Source of the DNA: Athripsodes cinereus | Lineage: Eukaryota > Arthropoda > Insecta > Trichoptera > Leptoceridae | DNA length: 64,000 nt | Direction of reading: 5' to 3' | NCBI GenBank assembly: GCA_947579605.1 | Contig: OX388305.1 | Coordinates: 40,145,955 to 40,209,954 of the forward strand | Shown: positions 33,363-45,361 of the stretch, piece after piece | Layout of the letters: each line of letters begins with the position of its first letter | How positions within the stretch are numbered: position 1 is the stretch's first letter | Made by a program: the position numbers and the translations under genes | The notes under the pieces: model-generated | Seen by the model: only the letters and a program-made list of their open reading frames with translations | Database searches by the model: none | What the model was told of the DNA's origin: nothing

Positions 33363-34627
33363 CTGCGAAATAGAGAATCCACAGAAAACCCAAATCAGAG
33401 ATGAGCAAAAATGCTAGATAATCAACATTTATTTTTATCGGTGTTGGCCGTTATAAAGGACAAATTTGGACTGGGCTACCAGTCTCACAAGTCTATAGCA
33501 AAAACAGTGTTATGTTCATTAGAGGTATTTTGACAGATTTATGAAAAGGCGGCACTTCAGTGAGAATAACAACTGTCATAAATAATAGCAATTATGCACT
33601 ATGTTATATTTATATTCCTGAAGAAGAAGTGTGTTGTGTTAGAGCACGTCTGACGTTACTTAATTTGGGTGGAGTTGGGCAATATTGTAGATATGCAATA
33701 CGGGGAAATTAGACAAACGTTTTCATTGATGCGATATATTTTATGGCGGACGTTGTAAATCAGCTGTAGTTATTCCATTGTGGCATCGCATTGCGGCTAC
33801 TTTACTTTGTCATGGAGATCTGTCACATCTTCACTATAAAAATTATTATTATCTCAAGGAAAAGTTTGAATATTAGTCGACGGTCCAGCGTGTGGGTATA
33901 GTACCTACAGTCGTCAGTATAGTATAATGTACAACTTATAGTAGTACCTATAGTAATTTTTTAGATCGATTTTTAAAAATTCGCTTCCTTAATGCAGAAC
34001 TAGCCTGTGTTTTAGGATGATTTTTCAAAGGAGCAGTTTGAAGCTTTGATTTTGTAGCAAATTTTGACATGCATTATTATACACGAATCTAATTACTCTC
34101 ATTCATTAAATTATCTCGTACCTATTATTATCATTTCTTATTACTTGACTCAGTTTTACCAACATTTCAACTTAGGCTAGTTCTACATTACGGTAGCGAA
34201 TTATGTCTTCTACAAACCTTTTTCACTAATATTACTCAACAGACACCTCATCCGCACAACTAACAGACTGTGCGACTGCAAACTTCTTTTAGTAGGTAAG
34301 AAATTTCGCACAGTACAGTCTGTTGGTTATACAGGTGAGTTGTTTGTGTCTATAGAGTTATTAATATTCTTAATATCTTCATTCACGCACGTGTGACAAT
34401 TCAATTAAATGCGAAAATTCATTAAAATTTCTATGGGAGGGAGGAATAATCACATAAGACTAAATAGATTCCCATAGATTTAACTTTTTTAATATTTACA
34501 GTTTGTTAATATAATTAATATTGCACTGTTTGCACTGTTACTCTTGTGTTGTATAATTATTATTAATTTAATAATAGTCATTTGTATTTTTTTATAATAC
34601 TTTTGTATAGGTATACATATATTAAGT
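33363..34627. other. AT-rich DNA; possible short MITE at 34238-34346
   Basis: CAACAGACACCTCATCCGCA and CTAACAGACTGTGCG face an approximate inverse (CGCACAGTACAGTCTGTTGG, CAGGTGAGTTG). Otherwise nothing recognised. Confidence 0.4.
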
Positions 34628-35025
34628 GTAATGTATGCAAGTGAGACGTGGACATGGTTAAAGAATGATGAATGTGGCATAAATGCAGTGGAAATGAGAT
34701 CGTTGAGAAGTATGTGTGGTAAAAGTCTGAAAGATCGTGTGCGTGATTACAGTGATATACGAGAGGAATGTGGAATTATGGAAGTTAGTGTTATAACAAG
34801 GATAAAATAATGTAAATAAGTTACGGTGGTTTGGGGACGTGGAAAGAATTAATGAGGACAGAATGATCAAGAAGATACCTATATTTGCCTGAGAGGAATG
34901 GTGTTCATGAGGAGATCATGCGTAAGGAATTGCATGACAGTGACGGAAGCGAAAGATGTATGCAAGGAAGTGGCGCTCGATCCTTCTCTGCCTACTCCGC
35001 GAGGGAAGCGGCATATGTAGGTATT
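34628..35025 (+). mobile_element. RTE-like LINE tail remnant, family B, shortened
   Basis: VMYASETWTWLKNDECG, EMRSLRSMCGKSLKDRVRD, RGLGTWK-type text, then an internal deletion of the GRPRIKW block and a rejoin at CATGCGTAAGGAATTGCATG to the end ACTCCGCGAGGGAAGCGGC. Confidence 0.8.
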
Positions 35026-35219
35026 CAGTGTACTTATACAATATTTAGCATGTAAAAAGCTTAGACCGTGAATTTCTAAAATAAATAATATGTTGTCTCT
35101 AGTGTTAAGAATTTTAGTACGTAGCAATATACCTACATAACTGTAAGAAAATAGTTTGTAAGAATATTGTAGTAGTGAGTAGTGCCTTGTAGTGAGTATC
35201 TCCTCCAAGGGACATTAAG

Positions 35220-35500
35220 GGTTGTAGTTTAGGGGAGGATTTTGTCGCGGGAAGCCCTTTAGGCAAATCCTGAGCCCTCTTTTTAAATTTTTCTTTATTG
35301 TTTCGTTGAGTCTGGATGATATAGGAGCTCAGCTTTTAAAACATCCAAGGGAAAGTGGTGGGAAACCCTTAAAAATAATAATTTGTAAAATGCTTGACAA
35401 ACCTGGTGCACTGGCAGACATCACAGCTGGATGCAGTTCCCGGAATATTTTCAGTATCCATGCTGCACCAAACAAACAAACAAACAAAATGCGGTAGAAC
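35220..35500 (+). other. Short open frame of unknown nature
   Basis: A 63-codon plus-strand frame (35306-35497) with LDDIGAQLLKHPRESGGKPL and KMLDKPGALADITAG looks more protein-like than its surroundings. It could be a worn fragment of a retroelement; I do not recognise the family. It ends in a CAAA repeat. No splice context seen. Confidence 0.25.
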
Positions 35501-36664
35501 AAAACGCACTGAATTTATGCACCTACATATAACAACATAAAAATTATATAAAATCACCCATTGTATTGTGGTGTAATGTCATCTTTTTACTACCTATTTT
35601 ATTATATCATATTTGTATAAGTAGGTACCTAATATATAAATGTTACTTGGAAATTAAAAACATCCCCCACTTACGAAGAACTTTACACAATTTTATTAGT
35701 AAAATAATGAGTATTTATTTTGGTAGGCTTATACGTTTTAATAAAATTAATGTACATAATATTTACAATAACTCAATCCACTATATCACTTGTAGGTATT
35801 GCAATGATTTATATATTTTATTTACTAATCTTTTGAATGTAAGCACACACACATAAATGTATGAAAGATGCATTAATATTGTAGGTGGGTATATAATATT
35901 TGTATAGAAACACTTATATCTTGTACTCAAGTTATGTAGGTACTTAAATATTTCGTACTCATTCATAAATTTGATTTAATACAATAAAGTAAATATATTA
36001 TTATTATAACCATATGTAGGAACTGTTACGATAAGATACTGCAATGTTTTGTACTATTCATTCATTCTTAAAATCACAACATTATAGTTAGGTAGGTGGG
36101 GGGAGGATATAAAATTATTTATATAATTATATATCTTTAGGTAAACACTATATTATAATATTATAAGTCACTTATTAATTACTTATTATATATTATGTTT
36201 ATATTATAATAATATATTTTGTACTTTATAATTTGTCTCTCCGTCACTTTTACAATGTAGACAATTATATTATTTATATCACTAATTATAATTAATAAAA
36301 ATAATTGGATTGTTTTTATTGTATAGGTATAATGTATCGTTAACAGGATCACGTCTAATAGTGCAGTAGTAGCGCGCACCCCGTCATACAACCGGCCTAA
36401 CTCCAGCCACAGCGAGAGTGAATTATTATACTATACATATTAATATATCTGTACCTAATAGTACCTATCTATGGGTAGTTATGTAAATAAAAATAAATAA
36501 GAGTTGATAATATGTATATATATTATAAACTATAGCTACATAGTGTATGTATATGACATTGTAATAATAATATGTAGATGATAATGTATATGAACTGTGT
36601 AACGTACTGTTTACTACTAATATTAGCTTCAAACCCGGCATAGCTCAGGAAATAATCGTTATTA
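35501..36664. other. AT-rich intergenic DNA, no feature recognised
   Basis: No gene or clear repeat recognised. Confidence 0.45.
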
Positions 36665-36669
36665 ACATA

Positions 36670-36778
36670 CCTACATACATACCATCACGCCGCTTCACTC
36701 GCGGGGTAGGCAGAAAAAATCCAGCGCCACTTCCTTCTATCCTTGCAGACATCTTTCACTTCCGTCACTGTCGTGCAA
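36670..36778 (-). mobile_element. RTE-like LINE tail fragment, family B
   Basis: TACCATCACGCCGCTTCACT, CGGGGTAGGCAGAAAAAATC, CAGCGCCACTTCCTTCTATC: the family B terminus in antisense, head to head with the next copy. Confidence 0.75.
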
Positions 36779-37290
36779 TTAGGTTGATGCACTCTGCTAT
36801 TTAAGTGCCAACACTAGTGTATACAAGTGAGACGTGGACATGATTTAAGAAGGATGAACGTGGCATAAATGCTGTAGAAATGAGATCGTTGAGAAGGATC
36901 TGTGGTAAAATTCTGAGAGATCGTGTGCGTAACAACTAGTGCTATACGAGAGGAATGTGGAATGAAATTTGGTGTAGTTACAATTACATGGATGAATGTA
37001 AATAAGTTACGATGGTTTGGGCATGTGGAAAGAATGAATGAGGACAGAATGACCAAGAAGATATATTTGGCTGAGAGGTATGGTGCTCGGAGACGTGGAC
37101 GTCTGAGGATCAAATGGCAAGATCATTTAAATCAAATCCTACAGGACGGTCACTTGTTGAGCACATTGATCAGGAGAGCATGCATGAGGAATTGTATGAC
37201 AGTGACGGAAGCGAAAGGTGTATGCAAGGAAAGAAGGAAGTGGCGCTCGATCCTTTCTGCCTACCCGTGGCCTATATACATACATACATA
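36779..37290 (+). mobile_element. RTE-like LINE tail remnant, family B
   Basis: Frame open from 36923: EECGMKFGVVTITWMNVNKL, RWFGHVERMNEDRMTKKIYL, RIKWQDHLNQILQDGHLLS, EAKGVCKERRKWRSILSA. Upstream part (AEMRSLRRICGKILRDR) is in a shifted frame. CATACATACATA tail. Confidence 0.85.
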
Positions 37291-37554
37291 CATATGAATG
37301 TACTGAAATGTTCACTAAATTATGAATATCGAGAGGAGATATCCCCCCTAACATAATGTGTATGTAGGTACAACACTTATAGTATAGTACCTACATATAG
37401 CACACATTCACACTTGCAGTCCTGCCTCACCGCACTCTATTACACGCACACACACACACACAACATCAGGACTCCCTCAAAGGTTCTAAAACCGTCATCA
37501 TCATGCTATTTCCCTTTCGGGGTAGGCGGAAATGAATAAGCGTCACTTGCTACT
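37291..37554. repeat. Short stretch with (CA)n microsatellite at 37441-37462
   Basis: CA run in AT-rich background; otherwise nothing. Confidence 0.7.
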
Positions 37555-37722
37555 ATTTTCGTTTCTGTCACCGTTTGCCACATTGACCTTCGTAAAAACC
37601 AATCGATAATAACGTTCAGGAGCAAGTTGAAGACATCGCTTTTCCAGCATAGTTTCCCGCGGCCTTGAGATGGATGCTCCATTAAACGGCGCCGATTAAA
37701 TCATCCAACATAAGTTGTTATG
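37555..37722 (-). repeat. Dispersed repeat E, inverted
   Basis: CCTTCGTAAAAACCAATCG, CGTTCAGGAGCAAGTTGAAG, CATAGTTTCCCGC and TGGATGCTCCATTAAACGGC, the reverse of the 4110 copy. Confidence 0.65.
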
Positions 37723-39489
37723 AAATTATATTGATCGCAAAATTTGATTAGTCACATTACTAATTTTTCCTTTGAATCCCCTGTCTTTGTTAAAGATTAT
37801 TGGTAAAAACCTGGTAACTACATTCCTACTTATTAAATTAGTAACACATTACGTTTATGAAAATAACTTCAATTCAAAATCAATGACTAAAATTAAACTT
37901 CGAGAAGCGTTGTTTTTGATAATCAGGCTTCACTGTGTACCGTGACTGTGTGTGTGTGTCGGCACTCAGAGAGGGATTGTTATAGTTGGGCCGCGTACAT
38001 TATTTTAAAGTATTAAACCCCAGCGATTCTTCAACGGCTGTTTTTATAACACATACATAGACACCAGTGGTGTAGTTCTCCATACATGCAAATTAATATA
38101 TGCACCGCGTTCCAATATCCTATAACAGCTTGCTTTTCATACATGCAAAAGTCACCTTCTTCTATTAACCACTTGGGATGAAAAATAACTTCTTTAATAA
38201 TAACTAGACAATTTATATTGCGCCGTTTTGTGGAATAAATTCACTTCAAAGGGCCCTTCTTAAAATATTGTGTTTATACCCGTGACTCAAGCCTAATACA
38301 TAATATAATTAATTTTATTTTTATCGTTTTTTTGTGTTTAGTGTTAATATGACGTGGTTAGATGGAAGAAATCACAATAAAGTGATAATCTCGCCACTGC
38401 ATATCATCACATTTTTTTTCTTATGTAAACTGTTTTGTTGATTTTGTTGTGTATGATGTTGTGCAAGAAGAATAAAATAAATAAACAAATAATAATATCT
38501 CAACTTACGCTTGTTTCTCGTACCCTTAAGATGGATGCTCCATTAAACGGCGTCAGACAAATCATCATACGAGTACTAACGTACTCGTAACACTAACAGA
38601 TGAAATTTAAAATACTAAAATCTTAAATAAAAAAAATAAAAAATGATTTAATTTATTTAGGGGTACAATTATGAAAACATTTAGTCCCATCACTGACCCA
38701 TAGCGTAATAATATTTAATATACCTACTACATCATATAGGGTCATAGACATACATCACATGCAGCGCGGTATATTTTTTTGGAATTTTTGTGTTCCAACA
38801 TTAATAATAACAACAATACTAATATTATGCTGTTTCACTCCATATCATTCAGATGATAATGATTTCTTTCCTATTAATGCTCAAGTACCTACCTGTAGGA
38901 TACCTTTATATCTGTCGAGGGTGTTGCGCTCCTATCATACAAATTGACTTAAAACAACAATCGATCCATGTCCTTCAAATATTAGCAATGTATTTTCTTA
39001 CAAACTTTCTCAACCAACGTCAGTTGAAAACTGGCAGCAAAATTTGATTGGCCGCACAACCGATTTTTTCTTTGAATAACCAATATCATATATCTTTGTA
39101 TAGGACACACACAAAGTTCTGTAGGCACCTATATGGATATTTATGGCATCTACCATGTAGGTATATAACACATATTTCGGTATGTGTGTGTGTGAGGTAT
39201 GGTATACCTATAATAAGTAGGTATTACAATATAAATATGTATAAGTAAGTAGGTAGGTACCCGCAGTAGGTAGGTATCTTTCTCAACGGTTTCTGTGACC
39301 CGCCCGCGTATATCCTGCCCCACAACTAACCACCACAAACAATAATAATAATAAACTTATCTAAATAGGTAGGTATCTACCTATACAAATTATAATATTT
39401 CTACCTACTTATCATATACATACATAGATACCTACAAATCTAGCGTTATCACTATAGGTATAAATAAATATACCTACTTACACACTCTA
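37723..39489. other. AT-rich intergenic DNA with two repeat scraps
   Basis: A CR1-like 3' end (ACTAGACAATTTATATTGCG, CGCCGTTTTGTGGAATAAAT) lies at 38195-38262 and a repeat E scrap (GATGGATGCTCCATTAAACG) at 38518-38565. Nothing else recognised. Confidence 0.5.
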
Positions 39490-39625
39490 ATGGAGCATTC
39501 GATAAAGATTTGGTCTCCCACTCTTCTCCGTAAATTTTCGAGTGTCCCGTTAAAGGCAGGTGTTCGAAAAATTAAGACATCTTAAATTCAGCGATGACGT
39601 TTGCGACCCATCCTGAATGTCATGA
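39490..39625 (+). repeat. Dispersed repeat I
   Basis: Shares CCCACTCTTCTC, GTTAAAGGCA-like, TCAGCGATGA and CGACCCATCCTGAATGTC-like text with 43500-43665. Nature unknown. Confidence 0.5.
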
Positions 39626-39754
39626 ATGAATGTTTTTATTTTGCCCTTCATAGTTTTCCTCGACTGACGCACACATTATCAGTTCATCGAGTACATTTTA
39701 TTTTTATTTATTTGTGTTGTTCTTTTTTTGAGTTGGAACATAGTGTTAATAATA

Positions 39755-40477
39755 CAGTGATACCTCGACATACGAGTTTAATTCATCCCGCAACCTTGCT
39801 CGTATTTCAAATTGCTCGTACCTACCTCAAAGCAAATTTCCCCATTGATATTAATTGAACAATTGAACTGCCATTAATCCGTTCCAGCCCTCAAAATGTC
39901 ACCCCGTTATTTGTGTTACATGTTTTTGAATAAGAAAAATATATTTATAAATGACAAACATTGTACAAAAACATAATTTTATTTATAATATGACGTGGAT
40001 GTAATGTCCTAGAATTTATGAATTGTACAGTGTCCTTGAGGTGCTTCGGCACGTAAACGACACTTTAATATTGTCCAATAATAATAATAATAATAATAAA
40101 AGAGAATGTAAAGAAATAAACTAGATTTATAGAGTGTTACTTTCGCTTAACTTTCGTCACTGCTTTTCTCTTCACTGGTCTTTGCCTTTTTCCTCACGCT
40201 TTTCTCACTTTCACCTGTAGACCGTTTAAAATACAAAAAAAATTTCCAAGTAGGTTAATTTCTTCCTCCCTTTCAGAATGTTCCAGAAATGAGTTAGGCA
40301 AGTGTTATTAAGGCCGGGGTAATCACGAGGAAAAGCGTGACTCGCGGTTCGTGTGTGTGTGTGTGTGTGATTGTGGCTAAGCCGATTCCTCGTATTTCAA
40401 AGCAAAAAATCGCTCCCTCGACGGCTCGTATCTTAAAAACTCGTATGTTGGGGCACTCGTATGTCGAGGTACCACTG
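39755..40477. mobile_element. Pogo/Tigger-like non-autonomous element
   Basis: Ends CAGTGATACCTCGACATACG and, in reverse complement, CAGTGGTACCTCGACATACG, flanked by TA on both sides (39753-39754, 40478-40479). The CAGT-G-ACCTCG start with a TA duplication is typical of pogo/Tigger members of the Tc1/mariner superfamily. Subterminal CTCGTAT/ATACGAG motifs recur on both sides and could be transposase-binding repeats. No transposase frame. Confidence 0.85.
40080..40100. repeat. (AAT)n microsatellite
   Basis: Seven AAT units inside the pogo-like element; a (GT)n run is at 40348-40369. Confidence 0.9.
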
Positions 40478-40515
40478 TATTAAGTATAATAATTCAACTA
40501 ACTTCACTGGTTTTA

Positions 40516-40785
40516 AGTTAAACTAAAACCAAATTTATCCTGTCGAAACCCAGAAAAAAACCCAATCAAACTGATTTCCAGTATTGTGCAAAACGCACAG
40601 CAGGTGGAGATGCGTCAAAAATATCCTCCATAGTGCAAGTGACAAGGCACAATGGACACTCCAACAAGTGTGGCATAGTCTGTGCTGCACCACAGTCACA
40701 TGCTCCGGATTCGTCCTGAAGGAAGCCCCATCGTTCTCTATTGTCACGGCAGTTTCCTACACCAGATCTCAGTCGAATCAAAATA
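40516..40785 (-). mobile_element. CR1/jockey-type LINE, C-terminal end
   Basis: Minus-strand relative of 7925-8260: RLRSGVGNCRDNRERWGF, CDCGAAQTMPHLLECPL, DASPPAVRFAQYWKSV. It is cut at the right by the 42-bp tandem array just upstream of the RLRSGVG segment. Confidence 0.8.
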
Positions 40786-41398
40786 TCAAAGTATATACCT
40801 ACTGTATTATATTATTATCAAAAAATATCAAAGTATATACCTACTGTATTATATTATTATCAAAAAATATCAAAGTATATACCTACTGTATTATATTATT
40901 ATCAAAAAATATCAAAGTATATACCTACTGTATTATATTATTATCAAAAAATATCAAAGTATATACCTACTGTATTATAATATTATTATCAAAAAATATC
41001 AAAGTATATACCTACTGTATTATATTATTATCAAAAAATATCAAAGTATATACCTACTGTATTATAATATTATTATCAAAAAATATCAAAGTATATACCT
41101 ACTGTATTATATTATTATCAAAAAATATCAAAGTATATACCTACTGTATTATATTATTATCAAAAAATATCAAAGTATATACCTACTGTATTATATTATT
41201 ATCAAAAAATATCAAAGTATATACCTACTGTTTTATATTATTATCAAAAAATATCAAAGTATATACCTACTGTATTATATTATTATAAAAAAATATCAAA
41301 GTATATACCTACTGTATTATAATATTATCAAAAAATATCAAAGTATATACCTACTGTATTATAATATTATCAAAAAAAAATATCAAATAAAATTATCA
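40777..41398. repeat. 42-bp minisatellite, 14 units
   Basis: GTATATACCTACTGTATTAT recurs at 40791, 40833, 40875, 40917, 40959, 41004, 41046, 41091, 41133, 41175, 41217, 41259, 41301 and 41343. The spacing is 42 bp except for two 45-bp steps (an extra AAT). Units are almost identical. All three forward frames stay open because 42 and 45 are multiples of three and the unit lacks plus-strand stops; this is not evidence of coding. Confidence 0.97.
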
Positions 41399-41467
41399 AA
41401 ATGAGTGAAAGCTCAAGACTCATTTGGATTCGTTTCAATGTAGGGTGGGTATGAAGTGTATGTATGT

Positions 41468-41540
41468 ATGTTGGATGATTTATTCGGCGCCGTTTAATGG
41501 AGCATCCACCTCAAGGGCGCGGGAAACTATGTTGACTCTC
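41468..41540 (+). repeat. Dispersed repeat E, short
   Basis: GGCGCCGTTTAATGGAGCAT, CAAGGGCGCGGGAAACTATG, TTGACT end. Confidence 0.65.
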
Positions 41541-41875
41541 ATTCTACATCTACATTCTGATTCTGATTAATGTATAATTAGGTAGGTACCTACCTAGCTC
41601 TATATAATATATAGGAGGTATGTATAGATATAGATGTTTGGGAGAGTCACTCCCATATCTGCATCTTGATAATATGTATTATATTAATACAGTATACTGT
41701 AACGTACATCACATTCCTGAGGAAGTTACGTAGGTAGGTAGGTGCCTAACTATGTTATATTGTATTGTATAATATACTAGGTATATACAGTCACTCCAAT
41801 AACCGGACCCAGGTCTCGGAGCCACTTCACTCCAAACCACGTGGACGGTTAACATCTATAATAGTAATAGCTTTG

Positions 41876-42045
41876 AGTTCGTCGGTAGCCTGGAGGTAGA
41901 ATCTCGGCCTCGTGAACATAAGGTCCGTGGTTCAATACCAGGTGGCGGCAAACTCCCCTTTCACGACACAAGCTTTTAGCTTACTGTGAAAGGTGTATAA
42001 GGTTATATTTGGGTTTATAACAAAACCCAGATATATCCTTTTAAA
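41876..42045 (+). mobile_element. tRNA-derived SINE, family 2
   Basis: GTTCGTCGGTAGCCTGGAGG, GTGGTTCAATACCAGGTG (B-box region mutated), ACACAAGCTTTTAGCTTACT, GGGTTTATAACAAAACCCAG and an A-rich end. Confidence 0.85.
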
Positions 42046-42129
42046 AAAACAAAAAAAAACTATAAATTATACAATTTATATGATTGATGTGACAATATTA
42101 GGTAGGTAAGTACATTATATTATTTTTAC

Positions 42130-42435
42130 TTCTTACTTACTGCTAGCAGAGCTAGCCTTCTTCTCTCCACTGCTGGATTTATATAGGCTTATGCCTATTC
42201 AACACTTTTCCACACTTTTCTATTTCGAGCAACACGATACCAGCACTGTTTTCCCATCATCTGGACAATATCGTCAACCCATCTTTTTTGGAGTCTTCCT
42301 ACGCTTCTTTTGTCCTCCCACGGCCTCCATTCAAGAATTCTTGATGTCCATCTGCCATCTTCTCGTCTCACCACATGACCAGCCCATTGCCATTTCAGCT
42401 TGGAGACTTTATCGTCCCAGTATAGAATATGGTGT
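42130..42435 (-). mobile_element. RTE-like LINE tail remnant, family H
   Basis: In minus-strand frames: AEMAMGWSCGETRRWQMDIK, GQKKRRKTPKRWVDDIVQMM, GKQCWYRVARNRKVWKSVE, INPAVERRRLALLAV. The order (DGRW, then RPQKRWVDDI, then NR-W) matches the tail of another RTE-like lineage. Several frameshifts. Confidence 0.7.
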
Positions 42436-42490
42436 CATTTTAATAATAATAATAATATTCCATATCCCAAGAGCAGAGTTGCCAGCAGAT

Positions 42491-42560
42491 CATTTAATAA
42501 TAATAATAGCTAGAAAATTTATAGTGCGCCGTTTTGTGGAATAAATTCACTTCAAGGGCG
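42491..42560 (-). mobile_element. CR1/L2-like LINE 3' end scrap
   Basis: AATAATAATAGCTAGAAAAT, GTGCGCCGTTTTGTGGAATA, ATTCACTTCAA: same end as the 26252-26870 element. Confidence 0.65.
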
Positions 42561-42894
42561 CATGCCTGTAATAAGCATGCATGTGGCTCTCTTTGCGCCG
42601 ATGAGAATTTTAGACATTCATCATTATATAGGTATTATTTGTGTGGAATAATAGTTGTATAACATTTATTTTCATTGATTTATTTATTTATTGAAGTCAA
42701 CGGAACACTACAGACAATACACATAATATAATATATTAGTACAATAATACAATCACCAACAATACATATAAGTATGCAATGTAATGTCCAATTTATAAGT
42801 GTTCATATTATATTATTATTAATGTATTAAATTATATCAAGGCCCAATTGGTTGTCATACATAATAAAAAACAATAATAAAAAGAAATGTCTCT
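42561..42894. other. AT-rich DNA with an antisense LINE-like 3' start at 42678
   Basis: TTTATTTATTTATTGAAGTC resembles other TTTATTTATT-led 3' ends. No gene. Confidence 0.4.
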
Positions 42895-43362
42895 GCTATT
42901 TTAGTGTCAACACTTACATATGTACGCAAGTGAGACGTGAACATAAATGCAATAGAAATGAGATCGTTGAGAAGGATGTGTAGTAAAAGTCTGAGAGATC
43001 GTGTGCGTAACAATGATGTAAGAGAGAAATGTGGTATTTTGGAAAAAGGTGTATTTACAAGGATGAATGTAAATAAGTTACGATGGTTAGGGCACGTGGA
43101 AAGAATCAATGAGGACAGAATGACCAAGAAGATACCTATATTTGGCTGTATGGAATGGTGGTCGGAGATGTGAACGGCTGAGGATGAAATGGCTATATCA
43201 TGACGGTCACGTGTTGAGTAAATTGGACAGGAGAACATGCACGAGGAATTGTATGACAGTGACGGAAGCGAAAGGTGTATGCAAGAATAGAAGGGATTGG
43301 CGCTCGATACTTTCTGCCTACCCCGCGAGAGAAGCGGCGTGATGGTATGGATGTATGTATGT
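42895..43362 (+). mobile_element. RTE-like LINE tail remnant, family B
   Basis: INAIEMRSLRRMCSKSLRDR, VFTRMNVNKLRWLGHVERIN, then a frameshift, RTCTRNCMTVTEAKGVCKNR, DWRSILSAYPAREAA, stop, GTATGTATGTAT tail. Confidence 0.85.
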
Positions 43363-43499
43363 ATAAAAATAAATAAAAATTGATGTTGTAATTCACACAG
43401 ATGCAGCATCTAGGTGTTTATATATTTTTTTCTTGAATGACAATATGACACTGACATTGCCTGACATTATTATGTGTTGATTTTGTTGCATATAGCAGC

Positions 43500-43665
43500 T
43501 CCGTGGAGTCTCGCCAAACAATAAGCTATAGTCCCCCACTCTTCTCTTTTAGTTTCCGATAGTGAGCCACCAGTAAAAGGCATAGGTACCTATTCGGAAA
43601 GCACCATTAATAATATCTTCAGCTCAGCGATGAGGTATGCCACCCATCCCAAATGTATCCAAATA
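43500..43665 (+). repeat. Dispersed repeat I
   Basis: Second copy of the 39490-39625 text (CCCCCACTCTTCTC, AGCTCAGCGATGAGG, GCCACCCATCCCAAATG). Confidence 0.5.
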
Positions 43666-44874
43666 CGGAGGGAACGATTAGCATGTTTAATTGTACCTAC
43701 CGGCTAATTTCTTCATATAGGTAGGTAGGTAATTAATACTCAAATAATAGTTATCTACGATGGCATATTATTATGTACTCAATATTTGTATACCTACACA
43801 TACGTACCTACATTATATTCTCCTATAATAATTATATTATATACACAATAAATAAAATTATATAGCCACTATGAGATTTCCCGCCTAATCAATGATGCGA
43901 GCTTCTCTTTGCAGTGTTGAGGTTGCAAACAGCTGTTTTGTTATGATTTTGGCGCGAAATCAGCTGACGCCAATTGACATTATTATCATGCCTACCTATA
44001 CTATACACAATAACAATAATAATATCGAATTCCCACCCACCTATTATATAATATATTATACACACAACAATAGATACCTACCTACCTCACTGATTGGTAT
44101 AGGGATACATAATATTATAATTATATAGGTAAGTATATTATGAGTTGCTATACAATAATATACATTTTAGCTATATAATAATATACATGTAGGTAGGTAC
44201 AGGTACTTATGCCTGTACCTGTTGCTCGCTGTTTACCTCGCACTCCCGCGGTGATCGAGATTTAGGATATTCAATAGAATTAGGTAAATCTCCACTCAAA
44301 CTATACACTGACATCACAGTGCATTTGTTTGTTGGTTTATTAGAACAGAATTATTCTAATCTCTTATCTTATTCATCATGGTACTCAATAGTGCACCCAG
44401 TATTCTCTTTAGGAGAGAGGGAAGGGGAGGAGGAAGAGGGTGGCAGCTTAATTTTTTAGAATTATTTGGTAATTTACGCAATATTTCCACTTTCTGTCGT
44501 GATTTTTTTCATTTTGGTGGGTCCTGCTGGTTTTCACCTTCGTAAAAACTAATCGCATTGAAAGAGACCCACCGTCCACCCAGATAGTCTGGGGACTTTC
44601 GAAATTCTACACTTAACAAATATTGTCCCACACGCGGATGGTGCCGTAGTGGGCAGCCGGAAAAAAATATACAACATAGGTACATTTTTACATTCATTCC
44701 CTTCCTACGTCGGGTGAATTGGTTAGGTGTAGTGGCTGGTCCCGCATGTTTAGTTCTACCTGTTGGTTAGGAATGTTTGTCTGCATTTGATATACCTATA
44801 CAAATATGTACATATGTAGGTATAGATAATAATACATAATAATGTGAATGTAATTATATTCACTCTCCCTGTGT
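43666..44874. other. AT-rich intergenic DNA, no clear feature
   Basis: TTCACCTTCGTAAAAACTAA at 44533 echoes part of repeat E; otherwise nothing recognised. Confidence 0.4.
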
Positions 44875-44945
44875 GAGAAAGCGCGGACGTCCAAGAACAA
44901 GAACTACGTGGCTTGACCACGTACCTAGTAAGAGTACTAAGTTTA
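44875..44945 (+). mobile_element. RTE-like LINE tail scrap, family A
   Basis: GTGAGAAAGCGCGGACGTCC, ACTACGTGGCTTGACCACGT. Confidence 0.6.
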
Positions 44946-44979
44946 CAGGAAAAAAAATATAAGCAAAGTAGCGTTCACC

Positions 44980-45361
44980 TATGGATGATCATCCAGAGTG
45001 TCAGGGTCAAAAATGTTCATCAAAAGTTAACACGTCTGTTCACACTTGTTCATCCTATGTTTTCACTGCCATTTCAATACTCACGGCCGTGTTGCATGTA
45101 TTTTGACGTATTTTCATAAAAAAATTAAATAAATAAAAAAAACACACTTATTAAAAACAAATTAATACAATTTATTCTCGACAGCTTGATAATTTGTTTA
45201 TTTAATACTAATTATAATACGAGTATAAGACAAATAATAGGATAAAATTTGTTTATGGTCGTTTCAGTGAAAGGATCTTTCATCAAATTAATTATGTCGG
45301 GTAGAAATCGCTTTCTTCTGTCATTGCTAGTGATGAGAGTCACTGAGAGTGTATAAATGTG
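44980..45361. repeat. Dispersed repeat shared with 12633-12890
   Basis: GATCATCCAGAGTG, AGACAAATAATAGGATAAAA, TTGTTTATGGTCGTTTCAGT, TTGCTAGTGAT. Confidence 0.65.

Noticed and set aside
35306..35497. 63-codon frame considered as a host exon
   Set aside because: No splice sites consistent with an exon and no family recognised; kept only as a low-confidence feature.
40777..41398. Regular repeat spacing that could suggest a CRISPR array
   Set aside because: Units are directly abutting 42-bp repeats with no unique spacers, in eukaryotic DNA.
40584..41404. Two overlapping plus-strand frames of 234 and 240 codons
   Set aside because: They are produced by the 42-bp tandem array, which is open in three frames at once; their beginnings are antisense to a LINE fragment.
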